From Salegentibacter sp. 24 (GTDB taxonomy: Bacteria; Bacteroidota; Bacteroidia; Flavobacteriales; Flavobacteriaceae), in assembly GCF_004362395.1 (NCBI RefSeq), contig NZ_SNWE01000001.1, positions 242,988-306,987 of the forward strand: a stretch of 64,000 nt of DNA, read 5' to 3'. Position numbers and translations under genes: made by a program. Below the pieces are notes generated by a model, which saw only the letters and a list, made by a program, of their open reading frames with translations, did no database searches and was not told where the DNA came from. Within the stretch, counting starts at the first letter, position 1; each line of letters begins with the position of its first letter. Positions 44,940 to 53,313 of this stretch are shown here, piece after piece.

Positions 44940-46522
44940 TACTTAGATTTCTGATTTACTAAATCCATTAAATCCACATCATTCCCAAGTAAAACCTCTT
45001 CAGAATTTATTCTTCCATCCAAGTCACCATTTTCAAGTTTTAACACCCCGCGAGGGCAAACTGCAGAGCAAATTCCGCATCCTACACAACTGGAACGAAC
45101 TATATTTTCACCTTTTTGAGCATAGGCGCGAACATCAATTCCCATTTCGCAATAGGTAGAGCAATTCCCGCAGGAGATACATTGTCCTCCATTTGTGGTA
45201 ATCCTGAATTTGGAAAAAAGCCGTTGCTGCATTCCTAATATTGCGGCCATGGGGCAGCCATAGCGGCACCAGACCCTGCTTCCAAAAATTGGATAGAAAC
45301 CAACTCCGATGACACCGGAAAAAACAGCTCCAATTAAAAAGCCGTACCATTCACGAAGTTTGTAGCCAGCAAAGAAGAAGATATTACCATTACCGCTAAA
45401 ATAATTAATGCAGATAATGGCTAGAATAATTACCAGATACCCGATGGCTCCATATTTCGCATCCTTGGCCAACTCTTTGTGTTTAAAGATCAAAATAACT
45501 GCAAAAAGTAAAGTAAGGAAGCCGGCCGAACCCCAAAGAAAAACATCCCTGGTAAGCCAAAAATCACTGGTACTATCCCCTAAAAAGGAATAAACAACTG
45601 CAATGGTCATAACCGTGACAAAAACCAAAACACTGTGAATAACCCAGCGTTCAATTTTCCAGGCATACTGGGATTTGTTGGAAAGCTGTCGAAAGGGATC
45701 TCCAGCGGTTTCCGCAAGTCCGCCACAACCACATACCCAACTACAATACCAGCGTTTTCCGTATTTATAGGTTAAAATCGGAGTAATTATAAAAACAGAT
45801 ATAATACTAAATACCAACATAATTACTCCCAGGTTTCCTGCTGAAAGGAAGGTGTTGATTTTATAATCGGTAAACAGGTCGTAGTTAAGCGGCCAGATAT
45901 TAGCTGGATTGTAATATGGTTGGTTGAGCCTAATTAAAATTTCAGGAATTAAAAAGGCGAAACCCAACTGAAAGAACATTACAGAAAATGTACGAATCAC
46001 TTCGTAACGATTTTGCCGATATTTCAAGATAAATTTGTAGCCAAAAATAAGAATGGCCACCGTGTAAAGGGTCCCGTATACGAACCACTGGCTGGCAGGA
46101 TTTCCGTTGATGAATTGGCTTAATGGATCGAAAAAAGAAATTATTCCGGTATTGGCACCTTTGGCATTTAATCCGAGATATTGGGGATACCAATACAAGA
46201 CGATGTAGAATAGGGTAAGGCTAATCCCAATTATCCAGGCCCAAAACCCACGAGCGGAAAGCGATTTAAACCAAACTCCGTCATTCTTTACACCGGCCGG
46301 TTTTCCTAAATATAAATCGTTAGCAAAAATTATGGTTCCAACTGTTATAAGTCCAAGAGATAGACTTAAAAATAAAGTCTTATTGGGGAAACTTAAATTG
46401 GTCAAGGTAAGGGCTAATAAAAACAATCCAATTAAACCAATACTGCTGGCAATTCTTTGGGTTAAAGAAAGTTTGGCCGGTTCCTCTGCAGTGAGGGACA
46501 TATTACGTTCTAGGTTACTCAT
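44939..46522 (-). CDS. Polyferredoxin-type membrane protein with 4Fe-4S domains (NapH/NosR-like)
   Basis: The 527-residue product has about nine or ten hydrophobic helices, the conserved WYCSWVCGCGG and WCRYGCPMAAI motifs of the NapH/CcoG/NosR type, and two C-terminal 4Fe-4S motifs (CISCGNCSTYCEMGID and CVGCGICSAVCPRG). Such proteins move electrons from quinol or a cytosolic donor across or along the inner membrane. It overlaps the FAD oxidoreductase gene by 4 bases (ATGA), so the two probably form an electron-transfer pair. The electron acceptor is unknown. No nitrate, nitrous-oxide or cytochrome oxidase genes are nearby. Confidence 0.85.
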   Translation of the reverse strand: MSNLERNMSLTAEEPAKLSLTQRIASSIGLIGLFLLALTLTNLSFPNKTLFLSLSLGLITVGTIIFANDLYLGKPAGVKNDGVWFKSLSARGFWAWIIGISLTLFYIVLYWYPQYLGLNAKGANTGIISFFDPLSQFINGNPASQWFVYGTLYTVAILIFGYKFILKYRQNRYEVIRTFSVMFFQLGFAFLIPEILIRLNQPYYNPANIWPLNYDLFTDYKINTFLSAGNLGVIMLVFSIISVFIITPILTYKYGKRWYCSWVCGCGGLAETAGDPFRQLSNKSQYAWKIERWVIHSVLVFVTVMTIAVVYSFLGDSTSDFWLTRDVFLWGSAGFLTLLFAVILIFKHKELAKDAKYGAIGYLVIILAIICINYFSGNGNIFFFAGYKLREWYGFLIGAVFSGVIGVGFYPIFGSRVWCRYGCPMAAILGMQQRLFSKFRITTNGGQCISCGNCSTYCEMGIDVRAYAQKGENIVRSSCVGCGICSAVCPRGVLKLENGDLDGRINSEEVLLGNDVDLMDLVNQKSK

Positions 46523-47805
46523 GGGTTCTGTAAATTCTCTTTAAAACTTTTAAAAATCTCTTTTTCATAACTGGTATAGAACTCTGGATCAAAATTTGCC
46601 TGTTTCAAATTGGCAAGGACGTGGTCTATTTTTTGCTCTTCATTTAACCATCGATTAAATATAGGGTGCCGCATCCTGATTCCGAAAGTATTTATTCCTA
46701 AAAACTTCTTCGAAGTTGGTTCAAAAGCTATGGTGATGGCTTTTGTTTTGTCCTTATGCTGCCAGTGGAACTGCTTTTCATTTTGGCCGGGTTTTGCTGA
46801 GACCTGACCGTAAGTCTGATATTCAATATCAAAGAATTTAGCCGAATTAAACCAGTTTCCCGGTTTGTATTTTATCGTATTGCCGGTTAAGGTTTGTGCC
46901 AGGGTTTCACCCATCATCCGTCCGGTGTACCAAACTGCTTCAATGGGTTTTCGATTGGATGCTGGTTGTTTTAACTGTGCGCAATCTCCAATGGCATATA
47001 CCTCTTTTATGTTGGTTTGAAGAAATTCGTCCACTAAAATTCCTTTATCGGTTTCCAGCCTAGAATTTTTCAGAAAATCTATATTCGGTCTAACACCGGT
47101 GCAAAGACCTACTAACTGACATTTGATTTCTTCTCCTGAATTGGTGAAAACAGCTGTTACACCTTTCTTTTGATCGCCAGTAATCTTATCGATTTCAGTT
47201 TCGTGCCGGAGGTCAACACCATGTGATCTGATCTGGTCAGAAATTAATTTAGCATCCTGAAGTGGTAAAACATTGTGCCAGAAAGCTTTTTCGCGGATCA
47301 GGAAGGTTACATCGATATTTCTGGTTTTCAGCATTTCTGCGAGTTCTACACCGATTAATCCGCCACCAATAATAACGGCTTTATTACAATCTCTGGTATT
47401 CTCTTCCAGAAGTTCCAGATCCTGTTTGGATACCAATCCCTGTACCCCTTTGAGTTCTTGACCTTTCCAACCAAATTTATTATAAACCGAACCCGTGGCT
47501 AGAACTAGTTTGTCATAATTCATCTTTTCATTTGATGAAAAATGAAGCGTTTTTTCTTCAAAATTTATGTTGTCAACTAAGGCTTTTTTTAATTCTATAC
47601 GGTTTTTCTCCCAGAACCAGTCTTCGTATGGCTTAAGGTGATCCCATTTCATATGACCCATATATACATACATCAGTGCGGTACGAGAGAAGAAATACTC
47701 GCTTTCTGCAGAGACCACGGTGATTTTTGCATCAGCATTTTTCCTGATGTGTCTGGCACAAGTGATGCCTGCAATTCCGTTACCGATAATAACGATATGT
47801 TCCAT
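46519..47805 (-). CDS. NAD(P)/FAD-dependent oxidoreductase (pyridine nucleotide-disulfide class)
   Basis: The 428-residue flavoprotein opens with the FAD motif IIGNGIAGITCARHIR, has the FAD contact KLVLATGS near 110, the NAD-binding motif AVIIGGGLIGVELAEML near 145-162, and VYAIGDCAQLKQP near 275. The pattern is like NirB N-terminal or rubredoxin/ferredoxin reductases, without a redox-active CxxC. A C-terminal region of about 100 residues has no clear motif. Overlap with the membrane polyferredoxin gene suggests that it passes electrons between NAD(P)H and that protein. Confidence 0.87.
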   Translation of the reverse strand: MEHIVIIGNGIAGITCARHIRKNADAKITVVSAESEYFFSRTALMYVYMGHMKWDHLKPYEDWFWEKNRIELKKALVDNINFEEKTLHFSSNEKMNYDKLVLATGSVYNKFGWKGQELKGVQGLVSKQDLELLEENTRDCNKAVIIGGGLIGVELAEMLKTRNIDVTFLIREKAFWHNVLPLQDAKLISDQIRSHGVDLRHETEIDKITGDQKKGVTAVFTNSGEEIKCQLVGLCTGVRPNIDFLKNSRLETDKGILVDEFLQTNIKEVYAIGDCAQLKQPASNRKPIEAVWYTGRMMGETLAQTLTGNTIKYKPGNWFNSAKFFDIEYQTYGQVSAKPGQNEKQFHWQHKDKTKAITIAFEPTSKKFLGINTFGIRMRHPIFNRWLNEEQKIDHVLANLKQANFDPEFYTSYEKEIFKSFKENLQNP

Positions 47806-47812
47806 TCTAGTT

Positions 47813-48625
47813 TTAGATAGTTTTAATAATTTTCTTAAAAAGCTTAATCATATTTGGTTCTGCTTTGGCTGCCATTGCAATAATTTGGTCAATGTTTACA
47901 GGTTCTAAATTATCAGGATCGCCTTCATCAGTAATTACAGAGATAGCCGAAACGGGCAGTTCTAAATGGTTGGCTACGATTACTTCGGGGACAGTACTCA
48001 TACCTACGGCATCGGCTCCTAAAACCTGAAGCATTCTATATTCTGCTCGGGTTTCTAATTGCGGTCCTAAAAGTGCCGCGTAAATACCTTTATGTAACCG
48101 AATACCTTCTTTTTTTGCTATTTCTTCAAAGGCATTATTCATCTGGGTGTCATATGGCGCACTCATATCCACAAATCGTTCGCCCAATTGCGAAACTCCT
48201 TTGAATGCTAAGGGAGAATCGCCAAGCAAATTAATATGATCGTCTATTAACATTAATTCTCCTTTTTTGAACTTTAAATTCACAGAACCGGAAGCATTTG
48301 AAACCAGTAATTTTGTAATTCCAAGTTGATGCATAATCCGCACGGGAAACGTTACCTCTTGTATGCTATAGCCTTCGTACATATGGAAACGCCCCTGCAT
48401 AACTATTACCTTTTTACCAGACAGCATCCCAAAAATTAATTTCCCCTTATGAAATTCTACAGTAGCGGTTGGAAAATTCGGAATATGCTTATAATCAATT
48501 TCATATTCTATCTCGATCTCATTTAAAAGGCGACCTAATCCTGTGCCGAGAATAATCCCGATTTCAGGATCAGCAAAGCCTTGCTCCTTTAAGTATTCGG
48601 TGGTTTCCTGTATTTTTTTGATCAT
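47813..48625 (-). CDS. Purine nucleoside phosphorylase, trimeric PNP/MTAP family
   Basis: The 270-residue protein has IILGTGLGRL, the family motif VIVMQGRFHMYEGYS, LLVSNASGSV and MSTVPEVIVANH. At the base-recognition position, where human PNP has Asn243 (TNK), this protein has Asp in ITDEGDPD (Asp233), which in MTAP-type enzymes favours 6-aminopurines. It cleaves purine nucleosides with phosphate. Position 3 bases after the DUF2064 transferase and near arsS suggests that it removes adenine from a modified 5'-deoxyadenosine product. This assignment is inference; it may also serve general purine salvage. Confidence 0.85.
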   Translation of the reverse strand: MIKKIQETTEYLKEQGFADPEIGIILGTGLGRLLNEIEIEYEIDYKHIPNFPTATVEFHKGKLIFGMLSGKKVIVMQGRFHMYEGYSIQEVTFPVRIMHQLGITKLLVSNASGSVNLKFKKGELMLIDDHINLLGDSPLAFKGVSQLGERFVDMSAPYDTQMNNAFEEIAKKEGIRLHKGIYAALLGPQLETRAEYRMLQVLGADAVGMSTVPEVIVANHLELPVSAISVITDEGDPDNLEPVNIDQIIAMAAKAEPNMIKLFKKIIKTI

Positions 48626-48628
48626 ATT

Positions 48629-49246
48629 TTAATAGTTGAAAAATTGCTGAAAATCCTCGTGATCATTAATGTCTGATAGATAATCAATATCATTCCTGGC
48701 TTCAAGTAAAGCTATATTTTTGTTTTTAAGATCTTTTAAAGTCTCCTCTAAAACCGTGGATGTACCCCAATCTTTTTGCTGAAAAACTTCAGGGAACAAT
48801 TGGTTCATTCCTATTAAATAGTATCCGCCATCTGTTGCAGGTCCAATTACAGCCTCTTTTTTATCTAATAATTGGAAAGCTTTGTTGAGGTCCTCTTGTT
48901 GTAAATCGTAAAGATCACTACCGATTAAAATGATATTTTTATAACCATTTTTAAAACCTTCCTGAAAAGCATTTTTCATTCGCTCTCCCAAACCATCTCC
49001 GTGCTGAAGTTTTTTGTTATAGATAGTGGGGTTCCAAATATCGTTTTTAGCTAAAGTTTCAGAATAATATATTTCTTTAGTTACTGCCAGATTTTTAGTA
49101 ACTGAAACTGTATGACGCAGTAAAAAATTATAAATTTCAAAAGCTGTTTTATTTCCAACTTCTTCCGCAAGGCGTGTTTTTACCTTGCCCAATTGTGGAT
49201 TTCTTGTAAAGATAATTAATAAAGCATCAGTTGAGGTAAGGCTCAA
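48629..49246 (-). CDS. DUF2064 / TIGR04282-type transferase of arsenosugar loci
   Basis: The 205-residue protein has the nucleotide-sugar-like start LLIIFTRNPQLGKVKTRLAEEVG, LQHGDGLGERMKNAFQEGF, the acidic motif ILIGSDLYDL and the segment VIGPATDGGYYLIGM. The family (DUF2064) is annotated as a glycosyltransferase associated with arsenosugar biosynthesis because it travels with arsS. The fold is like GT-A nucleotidyl or glycosyl transferases. Its donor and acceptor are not established. It starts 26 bases after arsS. Confidence 0.85.
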   Translation of the reverse strand: MSLTSTDALLIIFTRNPQLGKVKTRLAEEVGNKTAFEIYNFLLRHTVSVTKNLAVTKEIYYSETLAKNDIWNPTIYNKKLQHGDGLGERMKNAFQEGFKNGYKNIILIGSDLYDLQQEDLNKAFQLLDKKEAVIGPATDGGYYLIGMNQLFPEVFQQKDWGTSTVLEETLKDLKNKNIALLEARNDIDYLSDINDHEDFQQFFNY

Positions 49247-49272
49247 AATTTAATATATTTTCTGATTAAAAA

Positions 49273-50331
49273 TTAGTCAAGGGTCCCCTGACAACTACTT
49301 CCGGCTCCAGCGGTACAACCATAACAATGTTGGGAAATTCTAATTTGCCGGTTATTGAGTAGCGTCTCATTATATTCACTTATATGCTTTACTTTACTGT
49401 TCACTTTCAACTCCAGCATTTGATTAAAATCGCAGTCATAAAGCCAGCCGTCCCAACTAACAGAAATCGTATTGGTGCACATCACGTTTTGCACCGCAGC
49501 AGGATTATAAGCATCTACAAGGGCATACATATAATCTTCGTAATTCTCTGAGGCTATCAAGTATTCCAAAAATCGGCTAATGGGTAGATTCGTGATGGCG
49601 AAAAGGCTATTAAACTCAATATTAAAATCTTCCTTAAGGGCCTTTTTGAAATCTCGTTCTAGGCCTCCCTGGTTGGCAGGCAAAAATGCCCCTGCAGGGT
49701 TATATACAAGATCTAATTTAAGCCCACTACCTTCCTGGGCATATCCAACTTCGTTCAACATCTGTAAAACCTTTATGGATTTATTAAAAACGCCTTTTCC
49801 ACGTTGTTTATCGGTTTTTTCCCTCTTGTAAAAAGGAAGCGACGAAGCCACGTGGACATTATATTTTTTAAAAAACTCAGGTAAATCGTGATATTTCTTG
49901 TTGGCCAAAATAATAGTAAGGTTAGACCGGACGATAAAATCTTTAATACCTGCTTTCGAAGCTTCCTCTACAAACCATCTGAAATTAGGATTCATTTCCG
50001 GTGCTCCACCTGTGAGATCCAAGGTATGTGCCTTTGTGTGTCTAATAACATCAAGACATTGCAACATCGTTTCTCTACTCATGATCTCTTTACGATCTGG
50101 ACCAGCGTCTACATGACAGTGGGAGCAAACCTGATTGCACATATACCCTAAATTAAGCTGAAGGATTTCTAATTTTCTAGGTTTTAAAGGAAAATTGCCG
50201 GTCTCGGCAATCTTATCTTTAAAGAGAGGGAGTTTACCCTCTTTGAAAATACCGTTGTTTAAAAAGGCAAGTTGATTTTCTGGTTTTGAAAGATCACTCT
50301 TTCTAGCCTTTAAGGATTTTAATAAAGCCAT
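49273..50331 (-). CDS. arsS: Radical SAM enzyme of arsenosugar biosynthesis (ArsS)
   Basis: The 352-residue protein has the radical SAM motif CNQVCSHC (Cys65, Cys69, Cys72), the glycine-rich LDLTGGAPEMNPNF, and a Cys-rich C-terminal domain with MCTNTISVSWDGWLYDCDFN and QHCYGCTAGAGSSCQGTLD, typical of the ArsS family. ArsS is reported to attach a SAM-derived 5'-deoxyadenosyl unit to dimethylarsinous-type compounds, en route to arsenosugars. The C-terminal cysteines may bind a second cluster or substrate. It is second gene in the operon after an AhpD-like protein. No arsM methyltransferase is within the window. Confidence 0.9.
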   Translation of the reverse strand: MALLKSLKARKSDLSKPENQLAFLNNGIFKEGKLPLFKDKIAETGNFPLKPRKLEILQLNLGYMCNQVCSHCHVDAGPDRKEIMSRETMLQCLDVIRHTKAHTLDLTGGAPEMNPNFRWFVEEASKAGIKDFIVRSNLTIILANKKYHDLPEFFKKYNVHVASSLPFYKREKTDKQRGKGVFNKSIKVLQMLNEVGYAQEGSGLKLDLVYNPAGAFLPANQGGLERDFKKALKEDFNIEFNSLFAITNLPISRFLEYLIASENYEDYMYALVDAYNPAAVQNVMCTNTISVSWDGWLYDCDFNQMLELKVNSKVKHISEYNETLLNNRQIRISQHCYGCTAGAGSSCQGTLD

Positions 50332-50377
50332 ACAAAAAATGCTTTTAGAGCTTGAATAAAAATTAAAAATCTAAAAT

Positions 50378-50713
50378 TTACATACTTAATTTTTTATATT
50401 TATTCATCATTTGCACCCCGTGGACAAGCGTGGCACCGCTTTCTATGGCAGCACCGGCGTGTATGGCTTCCATCATTTCCTCTTTGGTGATTCCTCGTTG
50501 TAATCCATCTTTGGTATAAGCATCAATACAATATGGGCATTTAACAACGTGGGAAACGGCAAGTGCTATAAGTGATTTTTCTCTTGCAGATAGGGCGCCT
50601 TCCTCAAAAACTTTTCCGTAGTAATCAAAAAATTTATTTCCTAATTCTTCGCTCCATTCGGTTATTTCCCCAAATTTTCGAAGGTCCTCTGAATTATAGT
50701 AAGTCTTAGACAT
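50378..50713 (-). CDS. AhpD-like carboxymuconolactone decarboxylase family protein of ars loci
   Basis: The 111-residue protein has the AhpD motif VKCPYCIDAYTKDGLQRG with the redox pair Cys59 and Cys62, followed by MEAIHAGAAIESGATLVHGVQMM. The family is annotated as arsenosugar biosynthesis-associated peroxidase-like; relatives beside arsS-type radical SAM genes can contain selenocysteine, but here both positions are cysteine. It heads the minus-strand run and has a candidate promoter at 50747-50777. A role in reducing an arsenical or keeping a thiol reduced is inference. Confidence 0.86.
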   Translation of the reverse strand: MSKTYYNSEDLRKFGEITEWSEELGNKFFDYYGKVFEEGALSAREKSLIALAVSHVVKCPYCIDAYTKDGLQRGITKEEMMEAIHAGAAIESGATLVHGVQMMNKYKKLSM

Positions 50714-50746
50714 TGTTGTGGCAAATTTTATTAATACAATTTTTGT

Positions 50747-50777
50747 CTAAAATATCTATTAAAACTTACTAAACAAA
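50747..50777 (-). promoter_or_regulatory. Candidate promoter of the arsS operon
   Basis: Minus strand: TTTG (50774-50777), a 19-base spacer, TATTTTAG (50747-50754), one mismatch from TAnnTTTG. It lies 33 bases upstream of the AhpD-like start codon. Confidence 0.5.
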
Positions 50778-50849
50778 TGATTGTTCGGTTTAATATCGGG
50801 AGTTTTTAATTGTTGGGAATTCTAAATAAAGAAACAGCGAAGGTGTTCT

Positions 50850-50951
50850 TTAATGTTTTTTTGGCGTTCTAATTATTTTTTTTACAAAAAATATTGAAAC
50901 GATTATTATAGCCAAAATTTCCAGACCCAGTAATAGAAAAATAAAATCCAT
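50850..50951 (-). CDS. Possible 33-residue single-pass membrane peptide
   Basis: A small reading frame begins ATG at 50951 and ends TAA at 50850. It encodes MDFIFLLLGLEILAIIIVS followed by IFFVKK and a basic tail (IIRTPKKH). That gives one hydrophobic helix of about 21 residues with positive residues only at the C-terminal side. AAAGAG lies just before the start codon as a weak ribosome-binding site. The layout matches small membrane proteins that attach to larger complexes, but the AT-rich setting means that a chance frame is possible. Confidence 0.3.
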   Translation of the reverse strand: MDFIFLLLGLEILAIIIVSIFFVKKIIRTPKKH

Positions 50952-51294
50952 AGCTCTTTAGTTTTAAGGTGCCTAAGACCTTGAGGTAGGTCGTATTAAT
51001 TTTATGTAAATATCTGAATGCTAATTTGTTTTGCTTGCCGGTTTTGCAATAAAAGTTACGCTTTATAAGGTTCTTTTCGATACATTTATGTATTTTGATA
51101 TCTCGTTATACTAACGTTTTTCACATAAACTTAAGCTGAAAGCAAAAATTGTTGATGTGTTTTAGTTATATGTTTAATTCATATTTTAACTTTACGCAGA
51201 TTTAAAAATGTTAAATTTTGCTAATGTTTATTAATTTAAACTAGTATTATTGCTTAAAAATTGATTTATAGGGGTTTCCCTAAGTGATTTATTT

Positions 51295-52317
51295 ATGAGG
51301 ATAGATGTCAAGACCTTACCGGTAGATGAAATTATTCAGAATATTTCTGAGAACCTTAATGCACCCGTTGAAAATGGTAGTGGTGAATATACTCTGAAAT
51401 TGCCAAAAGAAATTGGCGAGGGATTTATTAGAGGAATCAGTTTGGATTCAGGGATCGGATTTATTACCTACAACTGCAAGTTTTATGATGATGTTGAAAT
51501 TCATTTTGCACTGAACACCGTACACCCGCTTAAATTTATATTTTGCTCGGCGGGAACAACCGGACATTCTTTTCAGGATTCTGACAAAATTAACGAAATC
51601 AAAGCATATCAGAATATAATTGTATCCAGTAGTGGTTATAACGGTCACGTCTTATATTTTAAGGCTAACGAGCCTACACATGTGTCGAGTTTAGAAATAA
51701 TTCGTTCGGTTTTTGCACATCGAAGAAATTATGATTTTAAAGATCTGGATCCAACTTTAAAGGAGCTATTCCAAGATGCGGTAGCCGAGAGGCAATTCTT
51801 CTATCAGGGGAATTATAGTATTAAGGCCGCTGATATAATGAATGAGATTAATACCAAAGAATTTACCGGGTTTTTAAGGTCTCTTTTTCTTGAAGCTAAA
51901 GCCTTTCAAATGCTGGTGATTCAAATATCTCAGTACCAGGACGATGAATCAGGGGATAAACTTCCTCAAATATTGAGACAGTCTGATATTGAAAAAGTGG
52001 ATTATGTCGTTAAAAGAATTCAGGGTGATCTCGGAAGTAATTTAACTGTTGAGTCCCTTGCTAAAGAGGCCGGCACTAATGTAAATAAGCTCCAGGAGGG
52101 GTTTAAATATGTTTATGATCTTACCGTGAATAAATATATGCAGCATAAAAAATTAGAGGCAGCCAAAGAAATGCTAATGACTTCTGAAAAAAATATTTCT
52201 GAAATTGTCATCGCGATCGGGCTTAATAATAGGAGTTATTTTTCTAAGATTTTTAAGGAAAAATATGGGGTTAACCCAAAATATTTTTTAAAAACAAGGA
52301 GAAAAGGAGATGATTAA
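51295..52317 (+). CDS. AraC-family transcriptional regulator
   Basis: The 340-residue protein has an N-terminal sensor region of about 220 residues without a clear known domain, and a C-terminal AraC DNA-binding domain (about 240-335): LTVESLAKEAGTNVNKLQEGF as the first helix-turn-helix and ISEIVIAIGLNNRSYFSKIFKEKYGVNPKYF as the second. No membrane segment is present, so it is a cytosolic regulator, unlike hybrid two-component regulators of many polysaccharide loci. It precedes the SusC/SusD pair in the same direction with about 1 kb between them and may control it; its effector is unknown. Confidence 0.9.
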   Translation: MRIDVKTLPVDEIIQNISENLNAPVENGSGEYTLKLPKEIGEGFIRGISLDSGIGFITYNCKFYDDVEIHFALNTVHPLKFIFCSAGTTGHSFQDSDKINEIKAYQNIIVSSSGYNGHVLYFKANEPTHVSSLEIIRSVFAHRRNYDFKDLDPTLKELFQDAVAERQFFYQGNYSIKAADIMNEINTKEFTGFLRSLFLEAKAFQMLVIQISQYQDDESGDKLPQILRQSDIEKVDYVVKRIQGDLGSNLTVESLAKEAGTNVNKLQEGFKYVYDLTVNKYMQHKKLEAAKEMLMTSEKNISEIVIAIGLNNRSYFSKIFKEKYGVNPKYFLKTRRKGDD

Positions 52318-53313
52318 GTTCTCCGAATAAAATCCTTGACTTGTAAATACCAATAACATAGGTTGATTATCCTTTAAGGTAAAGCTTTCTTGCTATTGTC
52401 TGTTGGAATTGCTATGGATGGACATCCTTAAATTTTAGTTGCGTTAAATAGCTCTTGAAGCTGCCTATATTTTGATTTAAAATATAATTCTTACTTTGGA
52501 AAAGTAACTTTTTTAATCTTGAGCACTTACTAAAGAAGAATGTATTGGAGTGAAACTTATTTCATTTTTTTTTTGGTATTGAATTTTAAAATGATGTTTT
52601 TAACTTCGAACAATAGGGTTCAGCCAAATTTTTTATCACCTTCTAATTCTTATCCAACTTGATCTTCGCAATAAGAAGTAATTATTACTTTGGAATCATC
52701 GCCTTTGTGGAAATTTGAATGTGAAAAATTCAATTCTGTTGGAAGTAATTAAACCGTCTAAGGCATTCTCACAGCTTGTTCTTTATTCCTGGTAAGTTCG
52801 TTTGTAAGAGGTATTTTCTATGGAATATTTTTCAATCAAAACATACCTCAGGGTCTTTTATTAGCAGTTCTGAAACTCCGATTTATCGCCAAGTGCTTTT
52901 TCTTCAGGAACTTCTTTAAATTTATTTATATCATGCTATCCATTTTTTTCTCTCATGACTTCACCTTAGATTTTCAATTACCATTAGATACTGTGGAATT
53001 TTTCATTTAGTGCGGGGTGAGCCGTCCCGAATGCCCTGTATTTGTTAATATAAAATTTAATACTCCTAATGTTTTCATAAACACGGAACCCATTAATTTA
53101 AATTTATAATAATAATTAAGTAAAAAAATTACTTAAGTTAATTTACTTCTTATTATTTTAGCTTAAATTAATGTTTTTAAGTTAGTTATTTAGCTATTTG
53201 GGAATGGCTTCTGTAGATTAATTCTGAAATAGTTAACAAGTTTCTAACATTTCGATGATTTTTTAATTAAAAAGCGCTGTATGGCGTGAAATTCTAACCA
53301 AAACTAATTACAC
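52318..53313. other. 996-base non-coding region upstream of susC
   Basis: AT-rich stretch between the AraC gene and the SusC gene. No frame longer than about 37 codons with convincing coding character was found on either strand; stop codons occur at about chance rate. An inverted repeat lies at 53116-53136. It probably holds the susC promoter and a long 5' leader, but no exact TAnnTTTG box is clear. Confidence 0.5.
53116..53136. repeat. Inverted repeat upstream of susC
   Basis: TTAAGTAA (53116-53123) and TTACTTAA (53129-53136) around five A. It is a dyad symmetrical site about 180 bases upstream of the SusC start and could be an operator; AT-richness makes chance occurrence possible. Confidence 0.4.

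Larger units (their letters stand above)
50714..51294. other. 581-base intergenic region between the arsS operon and the AraC gene
   Basis: Divergent spacer, AT-rich. It holds the candidate arsS promoter (50747-50777), a possible 33-codon membrane-peptide frame (50850-50951, minus), and a small inverted repeat GACCT/AGGTC near 50980-50995. No RNA gene or arsenic-responsive ArsR site was recognised. Confidence 0.5.

Noticed and set aside
52700..53085. Minus-strand stretches resembling degraded coding sequence (for example a 37-codon open stretch ending near 52999) in the spacer upstream of susC
   Set aside because: Stop codons in that frame occur at about the rate expected for this base composition, and no family motif was recognised; treated as non-coding.
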